From Streptomyces sp. NBC_00258 (GTDB taxonomy: Bacteria > Actinomycetota > Actinomycetes > Streptomycetales > Streptomycetaceae): a DNA stretch of 64,000 nt. The DNA is taken from positions 9,920,001 through 9,984,000 of the forward strand of contig NZ_CP108081.1 in the NCBI RefSeq assembly GCF_036182465.1, written 5' to 3'. The notes below the pieces were generated by a model, which was not told the origin of the DNA, searched no databases, and worked only from the letters and a program-made list of their open reading frames with translations. A program made the translations under genes and the position numbers. This document shows, one piece after another, positions 17,868 to 25,875 of the stretch; the first letter of the stretch is position 1, and every line of letters begins with the position of its first letter.

Positions 17868-18731
17868 TCACGCGGTGTGGTCCGCGGCCACGGTGCGGCC
17901 GGCGTGCAGGGCCGCGGCCATGCGCATACCCTCCGACCAGGCCACCGGGCCGACCTCGGACAGCCGCAACCGGTCCCGCCCATGGCACCAGCTCAGATCG
18001 CCGGTCCGGCCCCCTTCGTCGTAGTACGGATTGCCGATGCCGACCGACGCGGTGAAGATCCGCCCGCCGTCCCGGATCCGGCCGGTGACACAGCCGTCGG
18101 CGACCTTGTAGCCGAGCGAGGCGGCACGGGCGGAGAGATGGAACCACGAGCCGTACTCGGCACCGGAGAACTCACTGACCCTCTCGGCGTCAGCGTCGAT
18201 GTCACCCGGCCTGCGCCAGGTGGCACGGTGGATCTGCTCGACACCCTGGACCACACCCAACTCCGCCGCGAACACCCGCAGTTCCTCCAGCTCCGGAAGC
18301 AGAACCGGGTGGGGCATGGTCACCGAGCGGGCGCAAAGGCGGACGGTCTCACCGTCCAGGTCCACCACCCGCAGCTCACCCGAATCGTCCGCGTCCCGCA
18401 GAAAACCGACCTCACCGGGGCCCTCGCCGACCACGACCACATCACGCAGTGCCGACCGCCACGCCTCATCGGGCCACACCCGCGCCAACAGGCCGGCCGG
18501 CACCGGCAGCGAGGACACCATCCAGGTGTCGACCTGCGCCGCACACTCCACCGCGTGCCGCTCCAGCCACTCGGCGAACCGCTGCAACTCGACCACTTCG
18601 GGACGGTCACGTAACTCCCCCGGCAGCGCTCTCAACCGCCCTGCCGGGGATGCCTCCGACGCGGACCGGGCCACCACCTGCCCCTCCACCAGAGCGATCT
18701 CATAGGTGTCGTCCACCGCAAGCCAGCCCAT
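17868..18731 (-). CDS. DUF4132 (MolR-type) domain protein, short form, with TTA codon
   Basis: 287 residues. The stretch from about residue 118, LRVVDLDGETVRLCARSVTMPHPVLLP, then the VQGVEQIHR segment, matches the C-terminal DUF4132 domain of MolR/YehI-type proteins (x-V-x-HPxxL and a later QxxR). Those proteins usually exceed 1000 residues, so this is a stand-alone version. The N-terminal 100 residues contain an HAVECAAQVDTWMVSS segment that I cannot place. Codon 40 (18612-18614) is TTA. It is the first gene of the three-gene unit. A role in stress or defence is a family-context inference only. Confidence 0.72.
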   Translation of the reverse strand: MGWLAVDDTYEIALVEGQVVARSASEASPAGRLRALPGELRDRPEVVELQRFAEWLERHAVECAAQVDTWMVSSLPVPAGLLARVWPDEAWRSALRDVVVVGEGPGEVGFLRDADDSGELRVVDLDGETVRLCARSVTMPHPVLLPELEELRVFAAELGVVQGVEQIHRATWRRPGDIDADAERVSEFSGAEYGSWFHLSARAASLGYKVADGCVTGRIRDGGRIFTASVGIGNPYYDEGGRTGDLSWCHGRDRLRLSEVGPVAWSEGMRMAAALHAGRTVAADHTA

Positions 18732-18868
18732 TGGTCTTCTCTGCCTCTTTCACCGTTCGGAAACCGGCACAGCGCGACCGGCGGCCCGAAACGACCCACC
18801 CCGCTGTGACTGTCCGCGAAAGAGTAGAGGCACCCACTGACAGTTTCCGGCGATCGAGCAGTCCTGAA

Positions 18869-18894
18869 CTGTCGGGTCCTGTCGAGTTCTGTCG
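18869..18894. promoter_or_regulatory. Three helically phased CTGTCG repeats
   Basis: CTGTCG occurs at 18869, 18879 and 18889, exactly 10 bp apart (CGACAG on the strand of the downstream DUF4132 gene). The array sits 138 bp upstream of that gene's ATG, just past the stop of the LLM oxidoreductase gene. One-turn spacing on one DNA face is what an operator for a cooperatively binding regulator would show. Confidence 0.4.
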
Positions 18895-18896
18895 GT

Positions 18897-19775
18897 CTAT
18901 GCCTCGCGCAGCCGCGCGATCACCGGGGCGAACGCCTCCATGTTCGGCTCCAGAACCGTCAGATACGAGAACCCGGACCGGTCCCGCTGCGCCCGCACCC
19001 GCTCGACGATGTCGTCCAGGGTCCCCACGAGGACAATCGGCAGTTCCAGGACCTGCTGCTCGGTCAGGTGGGGGATGTGGGACAGCCACGGCTGGATCGC
19101 GGCACCGGGGTCGTCGGTGACGGTGACGATCTGGATCAGCAGGTTCAGCTCGGCGGGCTCGGCGCGTCCGGCGGCCAACGTCCGGTACAGGGCGACCCGT
19201 TCGTCGAGTTCCTCCGCCGCGATCGGCTCCAGCGCACCGCCGTCCCGGGTGCGCGCTCCGGTGAACGCCGCGATGTCCGCGTGCTCGGCGGTCAGCCGCA
19301 GCATCCGGTCGCCGTTGGCGCCGATCAGCAACGGCACGCGCTTCTGCACGGGATGTGGCTGATGGTCCTCCGAGTCGAGAAGCCGCTCCAACTCCTCGAC
19401 CGTACGCCGGAGATGGTCCACGCGCTCACCCGGTGAACCCCAAGGGAGGCCCGCCGTCTCGTGCTCCGCCTGTACGTAACCGGTGCCGAGCCCCAGTTCC
19501 AGGCGGCCGCCCGTCAGCGCGTCCGTCGTGGCCACCTCGCGGGCCAGCAGTGCCGGGTTCCAGAACCCGGCGTTGAGCACGAACGTGCCCACGCGCGGCC
19601 GCTCGGTCGCCTCGGCCGCGGCGACCAGAGCCGGAAAGGGGGCGGGCATGCCGAGGTGGTCGGGGGCCAGGATCACGTCGTAGCCGAGTTCCTCGGCCCG
19701 ACGGCACTTCGAGCGCCATTCGTCGGCGGGTGCAAGGCTCATCAGATTGACGCCGAAACGGAACGGGCGGGCCAT
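18897..19775 (-). CDS. LLM class F420-dependent oxidoreductase
   Basis: 292 residues. It is a TIM-barrel luciferase-like monooxygenase with ILAPDHLG, a central LTGGRLELGLGTGY and IGANGDRMLRLTAEHAD. These fit the F420-using group resembling the MSMEG_2516 subfamily, which oxidises or reduces unknown substrates with coenzyme F420. Start ATG 19775. It follows the FtsX-type permease gene after 114 bp that contains an 18-bp tandem repeat, so it may be separately expressed. Confidence 0.88.
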   Translation of the reverse strand: MARPFRFGVNLMSLAPADEWRSKCRRAEELGYDVILAPDHLGMPAPFPALVAAAEATERPRVGTFVLNAGFWNPALLAREVATTDALTGGRLELGLGTGYVQAEHETAGLPWGSPGERVDHLRRTVEELERLLDSEDHQPHPVQKRVPLLIGANGDRMLRLTAEHADIAAFTGARTRDGGALEPIAAEELDERVALYRTLAAGRAEPAELNLLIQIVTVTDDPGAAIQPWLSHIPHLTEQQVLELPIVLVGTLDDIVERVRAQRDRSGFSYLTVLEPNMEAFAPVIARLREA

Positions 19776-19826
19776 GAACTCTCCTCACCGGTAAGGGACT
19801 TGAGTACGCCGATCACGTCGCGCCCG

Positions 19827-19873
19827 GTACGTGGAGCTCACGTTGTACGTGGAGCTCGGCGTGTACGTGGAGC
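19827..19873. repeat. 18-bp tandem repeat between permease and oxidoreductase genes
   Basis: The 11-mer GTACGTGGAGC recurs at 19827, 19845 and 19863, an exact 18-bp period over about 2.6 units. It lies after the permease stop and 50-90 bp before the oxidoreductase start. It may be an operator array or a decayed coding repeat; both are inference. Confidence 0.75.
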
Positions 19874-19889
19874 GCGCCCCGCGAGTCAA

Positions 19890-22457
19890 TCACTCGTGCG
19901 CGATGGCCGCCAGCACGTTCATGCGCGATGCACGCAACGCCGGCAGCAGCGCCGCGACGATGCCCACGACGGCCGACCCCACCACGACCGCGACGAGAGT
20001 CGTCCACGGGATCGCGAGCGCCTTCATCCCCTGCAGAGCGAGAACCTGCTGCACGCACACGCCCCACACGAGTCCGAGCGCGAGCCCGAGGACCGCGCCG
20101 AACACGGCGATCACCACCGACTCCAGCCGGATCATCCGCCGCAACTGCCGCCGGGCGAGCCCGATCGCACGAAGCAGCCCGATCTCCCGGGTGCGCTCCA
20201 CGACCGACAGGGCGAGGGTGTTGACCACACCGAGCACCGCGATGACGATCGCGAGGCCGAGCAGCGCGTACACCAGGTAGAGCAGCACGGCGATCTGATC
20301 GTGGATCAGCTTCTTGTAGTCGGCCAGGTCACGCACCTGCACCTGCGGATACGGGTCCAGCGTCTTGTCGAGGTTCGAGCGCAGGGTGTCGGCGGAGGTG
20401 CCGGAGGCCGCGTTCACGTACAGCGCGGAGTCCTGCCCGCCGGGCACGTACTTCTCGATCGTCCCGAAGCCGACGAACAGTCCGCCCTGCGTGCCGAAGC
20501 CCTCGGCGGCGTCCTGGTCGGTCAGCGCCCCCACCTTCAGTTCGGTCTTCCGACCACCGGGGAACTCGACGGGGATCGTGCTGCCGAGGCGTACGTCGTG
20601 GTCCTTGGCGAAGCCCGCGTCCATGCCGATGCTCCCGTCCGCGAGCGCGGCGGCCGTGTCGCCCTCGGCGTACGTGATGCGGGCGACCTCGTCGAGCTGC
20701 GACTCGTAGCCCGCCGCGGTCGTCTCGACGCGCTTGCCGTCGGGCAGCCGGACGGCAAGCGGCGTGAACCGCTGCCGTACGACGAGTCCCGCGCCCTCCG
20801 TGTCCTCCACCTTCTCGGTGATCTCCTGCGGGAACGGCAGGAAGTTGGCGTTCTGCACCACGAAGTCGGCGCCCAGCGTCTTGTCGATCTGGTCGTCGAA
20901 GGACTTGGACATGGACGCGCTCGCCACGGACATTCCGCCGACCAGGGCGAGGCCCACCATCAGGGCGGCCGCGGTGGCGCCTGTGCGGCGCGGGTTGCGC
21001 AGCGCGTTGCGCTGGCTCATCCGGCCGATCGAGCCGAACACGGCGGGGAAGAAACCGCCGAGGACGCGGATCACCGGCCGGACGAGCAACGGCCCGGCGA
21101 TGACCGTCGCGATGAGGGTGAGGACGACACCGAGACCCAGCAGGGAGGCGGCGGACCCGGTCTCCGTGGCCGTCACGCAGCCAACCAGTGCGGCGGCGCC
21201 CAGCGCGCCGACGATCAGACCCACCGCGGCACGCACCCGCAACGGCCGTCCCACACCGGCGATTTCGGCGTCCGCCAGCGCGGCCATCGGCGACACACCG
21301 GCCGCGCGGCGGGCCGGCAGATACGCCGCGACGAAGGTGACGCCCACTCCGACGACGTACGCCGCGACGGGTGTCGGCCATCCGATGACCATCTCGGCGG
21401 TCTTCAGGTTCATGCCGAACAGGCCCATGAGCTCGATCAGCCCGATCGCGAGCCCGATGCCCGCGGCCAGACCGAGCGTCGAGCCGACCAGGCCCAGCAG
21501 CGTCGCCTCCAGGAGCACGGACCGGCGCACCTGCCGCCGGTCGGCGCCGAGCGCGCGCAACAGGCCCAGCTCACGCGTGCGTTGGGCGATCAGCATGGAG
21601 AAGGTGTTGACGATCAGGAACACCCCGACCAGGACCGCGATGCCGGCGAAGCCGAGCATCACGTACTTGATCACGTCGAGGAATCCGCCCAGTTGGGAGG
21701 CGGCCGTCTCCGCCTGCTCGTCGGCGGTCTCCAACTCGTAGGTGCCCGAGCCGATCTCGGCGGCGATGCGCTGCTTGAGCTGCGCGTCGCTCACGCCCTC
21801 CGCCGCGTCCACCTGGATGCTGGTGGCGACGCCCGTCCGGCCGAGCAGTTCGGCCGGCGCGACCGCCGGGTCGAGGAAGACCAGCGCGGCACCCGGGTTG
21901 GTGGTCTTGAAGGTCGCGATGCCGACGATCTCCACCTTGAACGACCCGGGCTGCGCGATGACGGTGAGGGTGTCACCGATGCCGACGTTCTTCTTGTCGG
22001 CGGTGTCCGCGTCGAGGAGCGCCTCGTCGGCGCCGTGCGGGGCGCGCCCCGAGGTCAGCTCCACGGGGCTGCGCTCGGTGACGTACCAGTCGGCCGCGAT
22101 GGTGGGCGCGCCTGTGGTCGGTCCTACCGACTTGTTGTCGCTGTCGACGACGGTGATGTTCTCGACGGACACGTCCGGACGCGCGAGAGTGACCCCGTCG
22201 ACCTTGCCGATGCGGTCCACGAGGCTCGTGGGCACGGTCGCGATCGCCCCGGAGGGGATCTGCGAGTTGAGATCCTCCTTCGGTGTCACGGTCACGTCGG
22301 CCGATGTGGACGCGAACAGCCGGTCGAAGGTGCGGGTGACCGTGTCCGAGAAGATCAGGCTGCCCGCGACGAACGCCACGGACAGGACGACGGCCAGCGC
22401 CGAGAGCAGCAGCCGGCCCTTGTGCGCGAGGAAACTCCGGAGTGTCGCCTTCAGCAC
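19890..22457 (-). CDS. MacB/FtsX-type ABC permease
   Basis: 855 residues from GTG 22457. The N-terminus has FLAHKGRLLLSALAVVLSVAFVAGSLIF, followed by a large extracytoplasmic region (residues 45-260), then three FtsX-core helices near 265-400. There is a second repeat with its own helices near 410-500, another extracytoplasmic domain and a last FtsX core (730-855). This double-FtsX layout is that of the YknZ/MacB-like exporters, which act with an ATPase to move lipids, peptides or drugs or to transmit force to the cell wall. The ATPase gene ends 11 bp upstream. Substrate unknown. Confidence 0.92.
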   Translation of the reverse strand: MLKATLRSFLAHKGRLLLSALAVVLSVAFVAGSLIFSDTVTRTFDRLFASTSADVTVTPKEDLNSQIPSGAIATVPTSLVDRIGKVDGVTLARPDVSVENITVVDSDNKSVGPTTGAPTIAADWYVTERSPVELTSGRAPHGADEALLDADTADKKNVGIGDTLTVIAQPGSFKVEIVGIATFKTTNPGAALVFLDPAVAPAELLGRTGVATSIQVDAAEGVSDAQLKQRIAAEIGSGTYELETADEQAETAASQLGGFLDVIKYVMLGFAGIAVLVGVFLIVNTFSMLIAQRTRELGLLRALGADRRQVRRSVLLEATLLGLVGSTLGLAAGIGLAIGLIELMGLFGMNLKTAEMVIGWPTPVAAYVVGVGVTFVAAYLPARRAAGVSPMAALADAEIAGVGRPLRVRAAVGLIVGALGAAALVGCVTATETGSAASLLGLGVVLTLIATVIAGPLLVRPVIRVLGGFFPAVFGSIGRMSQRNALRNPRRTGATAAALMVGLALVGGMSVASASMSKSFDDQIDKTLGADFVVQNANFLPFPQEITEKVEDTEGAGLVVRQRFTPLAVRLPDGKRVETTAAGYESQLDEVARITYAEGDTAAALADGSIGMDAGFAKDHDVRLGSTIPVEFPGGRKTELKVGALTDQDAAEGFGTQGGLFVGFGTIEKYVPGGQDSALYVNAASGTSADTLRSNLDKTLDPYPQVQVRDLADYKKLIHDQIAVLLYLVYALLGLAIVIAVLGVVNTLALSVVERTREIGLLRAIGLARRQLRRMIRLESVVIAVFGAVLGLALGLVWGVCVQQVLALQGMKALAIPWTTLVAVVVGSAVVGIVAALLPALRASRMNVLAAIAHE

Positions 22458-22468
22458 GACAGCCTGCC

Positions 22469-23317
22469 TCAGTCCTTGTCGAGGGCGATGCCCTGGTCGG
22501 GAGCGATCCCCTGGTCGGTGGCGCCGTCGCCCTCGATCGTCCCGCGAATCGTGTCGAACCTCTTCATGCGTTCCAGCACCGCCTCCGCCGTGGGCCGTGC
22601 CATCTCGTCCACGATCCGTCCGTCCCCGAGGAAGAGCACCAGGTCGGCGTGGGCGGCGGCGCCCGGATCGTGCGTGACCATGACGACGGTCTGGCCCAGC
22701 TCGTCGACCGCGTCCCGCAGGAAGCCGAGCACTTCGAGCCCGGCCCGCGAGTCGAGGTTGCCCGTCGGCTCGTCCGCGAAGATCAGCTCGGGGCGCGAGG
22801 CGAGGGCGCGGGCGCAGGCGACGCGCTGCTGCTGTCCGCCGGAGAGCTGCGCGGGCCGGTGCTTGAGCCGGTCACGCAGGCCGAGCTGGTCGATGACCTG
22901 GTTCAGCCACTTCTCGTCGGCCTTCTTGCCCGCGATGTCCATGGGCAGCGTGATGTTCTCCGCCGCGTTCAGGGTCGGGATCAGGTTGAACGACTGGAAC
23001 ATGAATCCGATCCGGTCGCGGCGCAGCTGGGTCAGCTCGCGCTCCTTCAACCCGGTGATCTCGGTGTCTCCGAGCCACACCTGTCCGGCCGAAACGGTGT
23101 CAAGACCCGCCAGGCAGTGCATCAGTGTGGACTTCCCGGAGCCCGAGGGGCCCATGACCGCGGTGAAGCGTCCGCGCGCGATGTCCACGTCGACCGAGTC
23201 GAGGGCGAGCACGGTCGTCTCACCCGATCCGTATGCCTTCGTGAGGCCACGGGCGCGGGCCGCGATCCCCTCGGCGTCCGTGCGCCCGAGGGCGTGCTCC
23301 GCAGCTGCTGTGGACAA
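22469..23317 (-). CDS. ABC exporter ATPase (MacB/LolD type)
   Basis: 282 residues, TTG start at 23317 supported by AGGAGG. Walker A GPSGSGKST, signature LSGGQQQRVACARAL, Walker B LIFADEPTGNLDS and H-loop MVTHDPGAAAHAD are intact. The LDS after Walker B and the QLxLRDRLKHRPAQLSGGQ stretch place it in the LolD/MacB/FtsE group. It energises the double-FtsX permease encoded directly downstream. A 40-residue tail rich in DQGIA-like repeats follows the fold. It is divergent from the toxin-antitoxin pair. Confidence 0.93.
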   Translation of the reverse strand: MSTAAAEHALGRTDAEGIAARARGLTKAYGSGETTVLALDSVDVDIARGRFTAVMGPSGSGKSTLMHCLAGLDTVSAGQVWLGDTEITGLKERELTQLRRDRIGFMFQSFNLIPTLNAAENITLPMDIAGKKADEKWLNQVIDQLGLRDRLKHRPAQLSGGQQQRVACARALASRPELIFADEPTGNLDSRAGLEVLGFLRDAVDELGQTVVMVTHDPGAAAHADLVLFLGDGRIVDEMARPTAEAVLERMKRFDTIRGTIEGDGATDQGIAPDQGIALDKD

Positions 23318-23514
23318 GGCCGCCTCCTAGGTGGGACTCCGGTGTCCGCGGGCGAGCCTAGTGTGATGCGCGGCACACTTGGTATCCCCCCGAGGTGTCG
23401 GTCGTTCTCCGCCGCAGGTCGGTGACCCTGGGATCCATGTAAGGGGCACCCTTAGGGGAGGGGGTGATTCGGGCCCTCTTGCCTGTGCTAGCACATCGGC
23501 GCTAGCTTCGAGGT

Positions 23515-23742
23515 ATGGCTAAGACCCAGCTGAACGTGCGCGTGGACGAGGGCACCGCCCGCGCCGCGCGCGAACGCGCCCTGGCCCGCGGGATGAGCGT
23601 CAACCGCTACATCGAGGAACTGGTCAGACAGGACACCGGAGAAGCCGGCCACACCTTCGTCGAGGCCGCCGCCGATTTCATGAAGCAGTACGAGTCCGTC
23701 TTCGTCGAGGAGTTCGGCGCGGAGCGAGAAGGCCGTCGCTGA
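23515..23742 (+). CDS. Ribbon-helix-helix antitoxin-like protein
   Basis: 75 residues. KTQLNVRVDEGTARAARERALARGMSVNRYIEELV is a ribbon-helix-helix DNA-binding fold (beta strand QLNVRV, then two helices). A C-terminal acidic helix would contact the toxin. It starts 4 bp upstream of a Fic-related gene, the usual antitoxin-first order, and probably represses its own promoter in the 197-bp divergent spacer. Confidence 0.82.
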   Translation: MAKTQLNVRVDEGTARAARERALARGMSVNRYIEELVRQDTGEAGHTFVEAAADFMKQYESVFVEEFGAEREGRR

Positions 23743-23746
23743 GCCC

Positions 23747-24130
23747 TTGAACGAACCCCTGAACATCAGAGTCGACCTCGCCTGGCTCCTCATGGTCGCC
23801 GAGCACAAGACGCCTGGCGACCCCCAGGTCACCGACTTCGGCGCCCTCGTGGCCGCCGTCAGCCGCCACGAGGCCGAGATATTCGGCGTCCCTGTCTACG
23901 ACACCCCGCACACCCGCGCCGCCGCGCTGCTCCAGCTCCTGCTGCACGTCCCGGCACTCGAACGCTCCAACGCGATGTTCGCCATGGCCGTCGCCTACGC
24001 CTACCTCGTCGCCAGCGGCCTGAAGGTCGTCACCTCGCCCGAGCAGGTCCGTGAACTGGCCCGCCTGGTCAAGACCGGCGAGGCCACGGTGGACGACATC
24101 GCACGCGAACTGCGCCAGTGGAGTCTATGA
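23747..24130 (+). CDS. Fic/Doc-family toxin, degenerate active site
   Basis: 127 residues, TTG start at 23747, 4 bp after the antitoxin stop. The central helix region HVPALERSNAMFAMAVAYAYL aligns with the Doc/Fic core, whose motif is HxFxxxN-K/R-R. The His and Asn are present, but the GNK/NKR triad that positions phosphate is replaced by SNAM. Doc kinases and Fic AMP-transferases need that part, so the toxin may be inactive or act differently. Streptomyces carry many such divergent copies. Confidence 0.78.
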   Translation: MNEPLNIRVDLAWLLMVAEHKTPGDPQVTDFGALVAAVSRHEAEIFGVPVYDTPHTRAAALLQLLLHVPALERSNAMFAMAVAYAYLVASGLKVVTSPEQVRELARLVKTGEATVDDIARELRQWSL

Positions 24131-24176
24131 CCGCCTCGGGCTCCTGAGCAGGAACCCGGAATCCCGGTGCGGCCTT

Positions 24177-24204
24177 CCTGAGGCCGGGCGGTCCCGGCCT
24201 CAGG
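24177..24204. terminator. Strong bidirectional terminator
   Basis: A perfect 12-bp stem, CCTGAGGCCGGG (24177-24188) and CCCGGCCTCAGG (24193-24204), with a 4-nt loop between the converging toxin and methyltransferase genes. Confidence 0.85.
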
Positions 24205-24224
24205 GGCCGGGCATGCTCGCGACC

Positions 24225-24926
24225 TCAGGAATCGGGCGGGCTCTCGGCCGTGGGCCGGCGCGCGGTCCCCAGCACGCAGTACGAACTCGGCATCCGCGGC
24301 CCCTTCTCGGGCACCAGCAGCCGACGGTACGGGCCCAGTTCGTACCCCGCGTCCCTGATCGCGCCGACGGGGTCACGGCTCACATGGCAGCCGCCGAAGA
24401 GCAGCGGCCACACCGTGCGGTCCAGGGCGCGCTGACCGGCGTTCATCGCGCGGCCGCCGCCCCTGCCGTGCTCGAAGAACCGCAGCTCACCGCCCGGACG
24501 CAGAACGCGGCGGATCTCGGCGAGGGCCCGCGGCAGGTCTCGTACGCTGCACAGGACCAGGGACACCACGGCCGCGTCGAAGGCCTCGCTCTTGACCGGG
24601 AGCGCCTCCGCGACTCCCGGGACCACGTCGACGGGCACGTCGGAGCGCAGGGCCGCGGTCACCGCCAATTGCCGCAGACGGCGCTCCGGTTCGATGGCGA
24701 CGACCTCCGAGACCGTGCTCGGATAGTGGGCGAAGTTCAGTCCGTTGCCCGCGCCGATCTCGATGACCCGGCCGGAGAGCCCGGCGAGCAGTTCATCGCG
24801 GTGGACGCCGATGGCCGGTTCCGCCGCCACGCTGCACCTGGCGTAGAAGCGGGCGAACAGCGGGTGGTGAACCTGGGCAGGGGCCGGCTGACCAGTCCTG
24901 GCGGTGCTGGAGCGGCGCGGTCGCAT
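24225..24926 (-). CDS. Class I SAM-dependent methyltransferase
   Basis: 233 residues from ATG 24926 with GGGGAGG upstream. Motif I is VIEIGAGNGLNFAHYP, motif post-I is VVAIEPERRLR, and motif IV is AFDAAVVSLVLCSV, followed by LRPGGELRFFEHGRGG. This is the Methyltransf_11 type close to UbiE/COQ5-like and phospholipid or small-molecule O-methyltransferases. The substrate is not readable. Promoter in the 150-bp spacer toward the lipase gene. Confidence 0.9.
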   Translation of the reverse strand: MRPRRSSTARTGQPAPAQVHHPLFARFYARCSVAAEPAIGVHRDELLAGLSGRVIEIGAGNGLNFAHYPSTVSEVVAIEPERRLRQLAVTAALRSDVPVDVVPGVAEALPVKSEAFDAAVVSLVLCSVRDLPRALAEIRRVLRPGGELRFFEHGRGGGRAMNAGQRALDRTVWPLLFGGCHVSRDPVGAIRDAGYELGPYRRLLVPEKGPRMPSSYCVLGTARRPTAESPPDS

Positions 24927-25076
24927 GAGGGACCTCCCCTGAAGGTCGGGACCTACCGCGATTGTCCCCCGGGACGGGCTCGCTCACCCGTTCGCGGGTC
25001 GTTCTGTTCGCCGGGCACGGCGTCGCCCTGTGGCCCCGGCAGTGCGGGGACAACAGGGCGGGCCGCGAGGGGCGGG

Positions 25077-25769
25077 TCAGGCGATGAAGTCGCGCACCTG
25101 CTCGTAGACGCCGTGGTCGTTGTTCATGTCGGTGTGCGAGACGCACCCGACCTCGACGTTCGTGGCACCGCTGAGGATCGCCGTGGTGTCGGGGGTCAGG
25201 GCATCGTCGCAGTTCGACCAGTAACTGGCGTAGGAGACGCTGCCCGGTGTCTCGTCGCCGGAGTTGAGCGAGGTCAGGAACGAACTGCCGGTGTACATCT
25301 CCGCGCAGGACGTGTAGATCCAGCTGCACCATCCGGCGGTCGTGGTCCCGTGGTTCGTCCCGGCCGTGGAGACGAAGTCGTCGACGTACGCGGTCCCGCC
25401 GAGGTTCTTGAGGTAGTAGCGGGAGTTCAGCGCGCCCATCGAGTGCACGACCAGGTCGACCTTGGACGCGCCGGTCTGGGAGAGCACGCTCTGGATCTTG
25501 GTGGACAGCTGCTGGGCGGTCGTGACGTTCGACTTGCCCCAGTCGTAGGACCAGGCGAACAGCTCGGAGCCGGCGTAGCCGTCGGCCTTGAAGTCGGCGG
25601 TCCAGTCGTCCCAGCTGCTCGACGAACTGCTCAGACCGTGCACGAAGACGATTGGATTGTGGGGGGTGGCGCGGGCGGCGGCATGTGCGGGGGACGCGGG
25701 CAGGGACAGAAGCAGCGACGCGAGGACCGCTGCGAAGACCGTGCCGGCAGTGCGTGTGCGGCGGGTCAT
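25077..25769 (-). CDS. Secreted triacylglycerol lipase
   Basis: 230 residues from ATG 25769 behind AGGAGG. A Sec-type signal peptide (RRTRTAGT then a hydrophobic core, cleavage near HAAA) directs export. The alpha/beta-hydrolase elements are FVHGLSSS (oxyanion region), the nucleophile elbow VVHSMGALNSRYYLKN, an Asp in DDALTPDT and a late His in SHTDMNNDHG. Six cysteines suggest disulfides. It is similar to streptomycete extracellular lipases acting on short or medium acyl esters. Divergent from the LuxR gene with about 106 bp between. Confidence 0.9.
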   Translation of the reverse strand: MTRRTRTAGTVFAAVLASLLLSLPASPAHAAARATPHNPIVFVHGLSSSSSSWDDWTADFKADGYAGSELFAWSYDWGKSNVTTAQQLSTKIQSVLSQTGASKVDLVVHSMGALNSRYYLKNLGGTAYVDDFVSTAGTNHGTTTAGWCSWIYTSCAEMYTGSSFLTSLNSGDETPGSVSYASYWSNCDDALTPDTTAILSGATNVEVGCVSHTDMNNDHGVYEQVRDFIA

Positions 25770-25875
25770 GGTGCCTCCTGATGCGGGTGGGTTCGTCAGG
25801 AGTGTCAGGTCGGGTCTACGCGCGCCGCATCGGTGAAATCGCCGGTCTTTACGCACCACTTAACTCGCCAGTAAC

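Noticed and set aside
18869..19873. Regularly spaced repeats considered as a CRISPR array
   Set aside because: Units are 6-18 bp with no unique spacers and no cas genes nearby.
19461..23330. Plus-strand open frame of 1289 codons opposite the ABC exporter genes
   Set aside because: It is the shadow of GC-biased third positions in the real minus-strand permease and ATPase genes; no family motif, low-complexity composition.
24051..25781. 576-codon plus-strand frame overlapping toxin end, methyltransferase and lipase
   Set aside because: It runs antisense to two well-supported enzymes and across a strong terminator.
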